Below, piece after piece: positions 4,756-7,559 of a DNA stretch of 7,559 nucleotides. Source of the stretch: Candidatus Marinamargulisbacteria bacterium SCGC AG-343-D04 (GTDB taxonomy: Bacteria > Margulisbacteria > Marinamargulisbacteria > GCA-2716485 > GCA-002719695); the NCBI GenBank assembly GCA_003265885.1, contig QFBQ01000053.1, positions 1 to 7,559 on the forward strand, given 5' to 3'. The first letter of the stretch is position 1. Every line of letters begins with the position of its first letter. The position numbers and the translations under genes were made by a program. The notes below the pieces were generated by a model that did no database searches, was not told the origin of the DNA, and saw only the letters and a program-made list of their open reading frames with translations.

Positions 4756-6150
4756 ATGAAAAAAGATTTTAATTTGCTCAATAAAACTATTCACTTTGTT
4801 GGCGTCGGAGGCTCTGGAATGATTGCTTTGGCTCAATATATGCGTTCGAAGGGGCGCTGTAAAGTGACAGGGTCCGATTTGCGTCACACAACTGCGTTGC
4901 TTGAATTGAAAAATCAAAGTGTAAAAGTTTATCAAGGACATCATGAAGATCACGTTAAAGATGCACATGTTGTAGTGGTGTCTACCGCTATTCCTTTGGA
5001 TAATTGTGAAGTTGTTTATGCAAAAAAGAAGAAGAAAAAAATCTTTTCTCGTGGTGAGTTTTTAGCTTTTCTTATGAAAGACTATGATCGGCAGGTTGCC
5101 TTGGTCGGAACACATGGCAAAACAACGTCAACTGGAATGCTTGTTCATGTTATGGACTGGGCAGGGATTATCCCGTCTTTTATGGTGGGAGGAGAACTTC
5201 CTCCTTATTTCGTAAATGGACGCTTTTCTGAAAGCTCTACATTTGTGACCGAATCAGATGAATCCGATGGGTCTTTTTTGCATCTTAATCCTAACTTTGC
5301 CATTGTCACCAATATCGAACCTGAACATTTAAACTATTATCAGTCTGAAGAAAAACTGTATGAGGCCTTTCATACCTTTTTATCGTCTTTTAAGAAAAAA
5401 GATAAACTGCTTATTATTAATAAAGACAACGCACGATGTATGAAAATGGTTAAGGATATTAAACCCCCAAAATGCTTTACGCTTTCATTGCATGATGCAG
5501 ATGCAGATTTTCTAGCAAGTAATATAAACTATTCCTCTACAGGGATGACGTATGATGTTATCCATGGAGGAGAAAATCTTGGAACAGTGTCTATGTCCTT
5601 GTTTGGGGAACATAATGTATATAATTCTTTAGGAGTGGTTATCTTAGCATTGCAATTAGGGATAGGCTTTGAAACGATTAAAAAAGGGCTAAGTGGATTT
5701 CAGGGTGTGAAACGTCGAATGCAATTGATTTCGGAGTTGTCTGGAATTTCTATTTATGATGATTATGGCCACCATCCTACTGAAGTTAAAACAACCTTAG
5801 AAGGTGTTAAAACAGCGTTGGATAGACCTGTTACCTGTGTGTTTCAGCCACATCGCTTTTCTAGAATTAAAGATTTGTTAGCAGATTTTTATAGTGCATT
5901 TAAGACGGTGGATCAGCTAGTCTTAACTACTATCTATGCAGCAAACGAAGACGAAGAAGAGGGTTTGATTGAACGTTTGTTAGATGGTATTAAAGAACAT
6001 TCATTGCCTAATGTTGTATTCCTTCAAAGCCTTGAAGATATATTAGATCATCTGAAATCTACCTTAAATCAAGGAGATGTTCTTGTTACTATGGGAGCCG
6101 GAGACGTGCATGAAGTGTCTACAGAACTTGCACGGCATTACGCTGTCTAA
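4756..6150 (+). CDS. murC: UDP-N-acetylmuramate--L-alanine ligase
   Basis: MurC is the cytoplasmic ATP-dependent ligase that adds L-Ala to UDP-MurNAc, the first amino-acid step of peptidoglycan precursor synthesis. All three Mur-ligase domains are present in 464 residues, the usual length. The N-terminal UDP-binding fold has HFVGVGGSGM (residues 13-22). The central ATPase domain has the P-loop GTHGKTTSTG (118-127), the acidic ESDESDGSF (166-174) and NIEPEHLNYY (186-195), with the conserved EHNVYNSLG at 285-293. The C-terminal domain has YDDYGHHPTE (334-343) and QPHRFSR (about 364-370). A run of six lysines at 90-95 precedes SRGEFLAFLM. The start is chosen because the family begins about ten residues before the glycine loop; its ribosome binding site (GAAG) is weak. 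It is followed by murB after 15 nt in the same reading phase. Confidence 0.97.
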   Translation: MKKDFNLLNKTIHFVGVGGSGMIALAQYMRSKGRCKVTGSDLRHTTALLELKNQSVKVYQGHHEDHVKDAHVVVVSTAIPLDNCEVVYAKKKKKKIFSRGEFLAFLMKDYDRQVALVGTHGKTTSTGMLVHVMDWAGIIPSFMVGGELPPYFVNGRFSESSTFVTESDESDGSFLHLNPNFAIVTNIEPEHLNYYQSEEKLYEAFHTFLSSFKKKDKLLIINKDNARCMKMVKDIKPPKCFTLSLHDADADFLASNINYSSTGMTYDVIHGGENLGTVSMSLFGEHNVYNSLGVVILALQLGIGFETIKKGLSGFQGVKRRMQLISELSGISIYDDYGHHPTEVKTTLEGVKTALDRPVTCVFQPHRFSRIKDLLADFYSAFKTVDQLVLTTIYAANEDEEEGLIERLLDGIKEHSLPNVVFLQSLEDILDHLKSTLNQGDVLVTMGAGDVHEVSTELARHYAV

Positions 6151-6153
6151 TCT

Positions 6154-6168
6154 GGAGGGGTTCTTATT
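6154..6168 (+). promoter_or_regulatory. Shine-Dalgarno sequence and ATT start of murB
   Basis: GGAGGGG at 6154-6160 is one of the strongest Shine-Dalgarno sequences in the window. The GGAGG core ends 7 nt before ATT at 6166-6168. No ATG, GTG or TTG exists in the murB frame between the murC stop (6148-6150) and GTG at 6355. ATT is a known rare start codon (E. coli infC). Confidence 0.65.
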
Positions 6169-7017
6169 AAACATATATCGAATGTTTCTCTTGATCGATT
6201 AACTTCCTTTAAACAGTCGGGAACGATTAAGTCTCTTTATATATGTGAATCTTTAAATGATATCGAAACTTTTTTTTCTTCTCATGATGCGTTTTGTATT
6301 TTAGGAAAAGGATCGAATAGCCTTGTTTTAGAATCTCACTATGACTATCCTTTTGTGCAGCTTTCACCTTCTTTTTCCAGTATCTCCTATGAGGATAATA
6401 TCCTGATAGCTAATGCCGGAATAACAGTGAATCAATTGATTTCTTTTTCTCAGGATAGAGGGGTGTCAGGCTTTGAATTTATGGCGGGAGTACCCGCAAG
6501 TGTTGGGGGGATGGTTGCGATGAATTTTGGGTGTTGGGACATAGAAGTCTCAGATAGATTAGCTTTTGTTGATGTGTACATTCCTGGAAATGGACTGACA
6601 CGATTGACGAAGGAAGAGTGCCTGTTTTCATATCGATCTAGTGTTTTTTTAAAACAGTCATGGATGATTATTCAAGCAGCGTTTCACATGACAGAGGATT
6701 CTCCTTCTTGTATTAAAGAGAGGGTTAGAGATTATGTTAAACAGCGAGTAGATAAACAACCTATTCGGGGACAAACATTTGGGTCTGTGTTTAAAAACCC
6801 AGAAAATAGCTATGCGGCACAATTGATTGAAGAGGTCGGATTAAAAGGGTTTCAGCATAAAGGGGTTCAGGTTTCGGATCAGCATGCTAACTTTTTTATT
6901 AATCATGAGAAGGCTTCCTGTGAAGATGTTCGATCTATGATAGGGTTAATCCAAAAGGATGTTTATGCTAAGTTTAAGATAAGATTAGAACCAGAGGTGA
7001 CTATTTTCGGTGATTGA
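6166..7017 (+). CDS. murB: UDP-N-acetylenolpyruvoylglucosamine reductase, probable ATT start
   Basis: MurB is the FAD- and NADPH-dependent reductase that turns UDP-GlcNAc-enolpyruvate into UDP-MurNAc. Numbering from the ATT start (283 residues, normal for the shorter type II form), the protein begins KHISNVSLDRLTSFKQSG, matching the usual NVxLxxxTTFxxGG opening. The FAD domain has LGKGSNSLV (46-54, normally LGGGSNLLV) and GFEFMAGVPASVGG (102-115). The substrate domain has SYRSSVF (155-161, with the conserved Arg157), GSVFKNP (206-212, Ser207 being the likely proton donor) and LEPEVTI (274-280, with the conserved Glu). The canonical start at GTG 6355 would remove the first 63 residues, including the flavin-binding GSN motif, and cannot give a working enzyme. 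That is why I choose ATT 6166, supported by GGAGGGG. Other explanations are read-through of the murC TAA to make a MurC-MurB fusion (the frames are the same) or a sequence error in an ATG. The stop overlaps the ddl start by 8 nt. Confidence 0.9.
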   Translation: MKHISNVSLDRLTSFKQSGTIKSLYICESLNDIETFFSSHDAFCILGKGSNSLVLESHYDYPFVQLSPSFSSISYEDNILIANAGITVNQLISFSQDRGVSGFEFMAGVPASVGGMVAMNFGCWDIEVSDRLAFVDVYIPGNGLTRLTKEECLFSYRSSVFLKQSWMIIQAAFHMTEDSPSCIKERVRDYVKQRVDKQPIRGQTFGSVFKNPENSYAAQLIEEVGLKGFQHKGVQVSDQHANFFINHEKASCEDVRSMIGLIQKDVYAKFKIRLEPEVTIFGD

Positions 7018-7559
7018 AGCATTAAAAGATTCTCGAATAGCCGTTTTATGCGGAGGCGTTTCTCAAGAACGAGATGTTTCCTTGCGTTCAGGAGAAAATG
7101 TGTATCAAGCGTTGTTAAGTTTGGGATATAATGTTCAAAAATGTGATCCAAAATATGACACACTTTCATCATCGGCGATAGATGTGGCTTTTCTGGCTTT
7201 ACATGGTCCTGAATATGAAGATGGCCAAATTCAACTAATCTGTGAGTCTCAAGGAATTGCATATACAGGATGTGGTGTTAAACCGTCTAAAATTGGAATG
7301 GATAAACTTTTAACTAAAAAAGTATGTCAGGATTTTGATATTGCTATACCTTCGTATATTCATAGTTATGAAGCTATGGACCACTGTCCTGAACATTTCT
7401 CATTCCCTCTTATCTTAAAGCCTTTATCTGAGGGATCTAGTATCGATGTGTTTATTGTAGATACAGAACAAGATCTATATGAAAAATCTACATTATTGAG
7501 AGATAAATATGGAGACTTTTTAGTTGAAGAGTTTATCGAGGGGCAGGAATTAACGGTGA
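7010..7559 (+). CDS. ddl: D-alanine--D-alanine ligase, 3' partial
   Basis: Ddl joins two D-Ala molecules using ATP, making the dipeptide that MurF adds to the precursor. The first 183 residues are present and the frame is open to the window end, so about half of the enzyme is seen. The N-terminal domain has CGGVSQERDVSLRSG (14-28), the family signature with the D-Ala1-binding Glu20, and LHGPEYEDGQIQ (64-75). Further on are YTG (85-87), the MDKLLTKK segment (97-104), the ATP-grasp segment ILKPLSEGSS (135-144) and EEFIEGQELTV (173-183). Start GTG at 7010 has AGAGGTGA (6993-7000) 9 nt upstream and overlaps murB by 8 nt, which indicates translational coupling. Two usually conserved glycines look replaced: GEDG reads YEDG, and GSSxGV reads GSSIDV. 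Both should be compared with relatives. ftsQ often follows in this gene order but lies outside the window. Confidence 0.95.
   Translation, partial: MIEALKDSRIAVLCGGVSQERDVSLRSGENVYQALLSLGYNVQKCDPKYDTLSSSAIDVAFLALHGPEYEDGQIQLICESQGIAYTGCGVKPSKIGMDKLLTKKVCQDFDIAIPSYIHSYEAMDHCPEHFSFPLILKPLSEGSSIDVFIVDTEQDLYEKSTLLRDKYGDFLVEEFIEGQELTV

Noticed and set aside
4735..4968. Minus-strand frame of 77 codons
   Set aside because: Opposite the murC start region, where the MurC glycine loop is encoded on the plus strand.
6355..7017. murB starting at GTG 6355
   Set aside because: It would remove 63 residues including the flavin-binding GSN motif, which is encoded in the same open frame just upstream.
6963..7262. 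Minus-strand frame of 99 codons
   Set aside because: Opposite the murB end and the ddl N-terminal signature; shadow.

Overview
The window is AT-rich bacterial DNA with two different halves. The right part (about 4756-7559) is a tightly packed peptidoglycan-precursor operon, murC-murB-ddl, with a 15-nt gap and then an 8-nt overlap between genes. The left part (1-4755) is loosely packed. It holds a large ankyrin-repeat gene broken by a frameshift, a Fic-domain gene that has lost its N-terminal part, a short fragment resembling a PLP-dependent serine/threonine dehydratase, and long stretches without a convincing gene. Low GC, eukaryote-like ankyrin repeats with an IQ-like motif, a Fic remnant and decaying genes together suggest a host-associated, possibly intracellular, bacterium with a reducing genome. 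The murC-murB-ddl order is shared by several proteobacteria and other groups, so I do not assign a phylum.

Layout. 2-433: an unrecognised, probably complete or nearly complete hypothetical protein. It is followed in the same frame, after a TAG, by a 38-codon segment that resembles the C-terminal part of the serine racemase/threonine dehydratase catalytic domain. 551-1019: no convincing gene, but a consensus-like promoter, two intrinsic-terminator-like hairpins and some small open frames. 1020-3766: an ankyrin-repeat protein of about 915 residues if one missing base near 3329-3332 is restored; as it stands it is two overlapping frames (1020-3392 and 3335-3766). 3775-3981 (minus): a small basic hypothetical frame of low confidence. 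4083-4559: Fic core motif plus C-terminal winged helix, with no start and no N-terminal half. 4560-4755: leader region of the mur operon. 4756-6150 murC; 6166-7017 murB; 7010-7559 ddl, which runs off the window.

How the genes work together. MurC adds L-Ala to UDP-MurNAc. MurB makes UDP-MurNAc from its enolpyruvyl precursor. Ddl makes the D-Ala-D-Ala later added by MurF. So the right half encodes consecutive cytoplasmic cell-wall steps, probably from one transcript. The most notable point there is that murB has no ATG, GTG or TTG start before residue 64. A strong Shine-Dalgarno sequence instead sits 7 nt before an ATT codon, which would give a full-length MurB. On the left, the ankyrin protein is the best candidate for host interaction. 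It has an N-terminal region with an IQ-like helix, then 44-residue ankyrin-type units in exact 132-bp register, several of them nearly identical at the DNA level.
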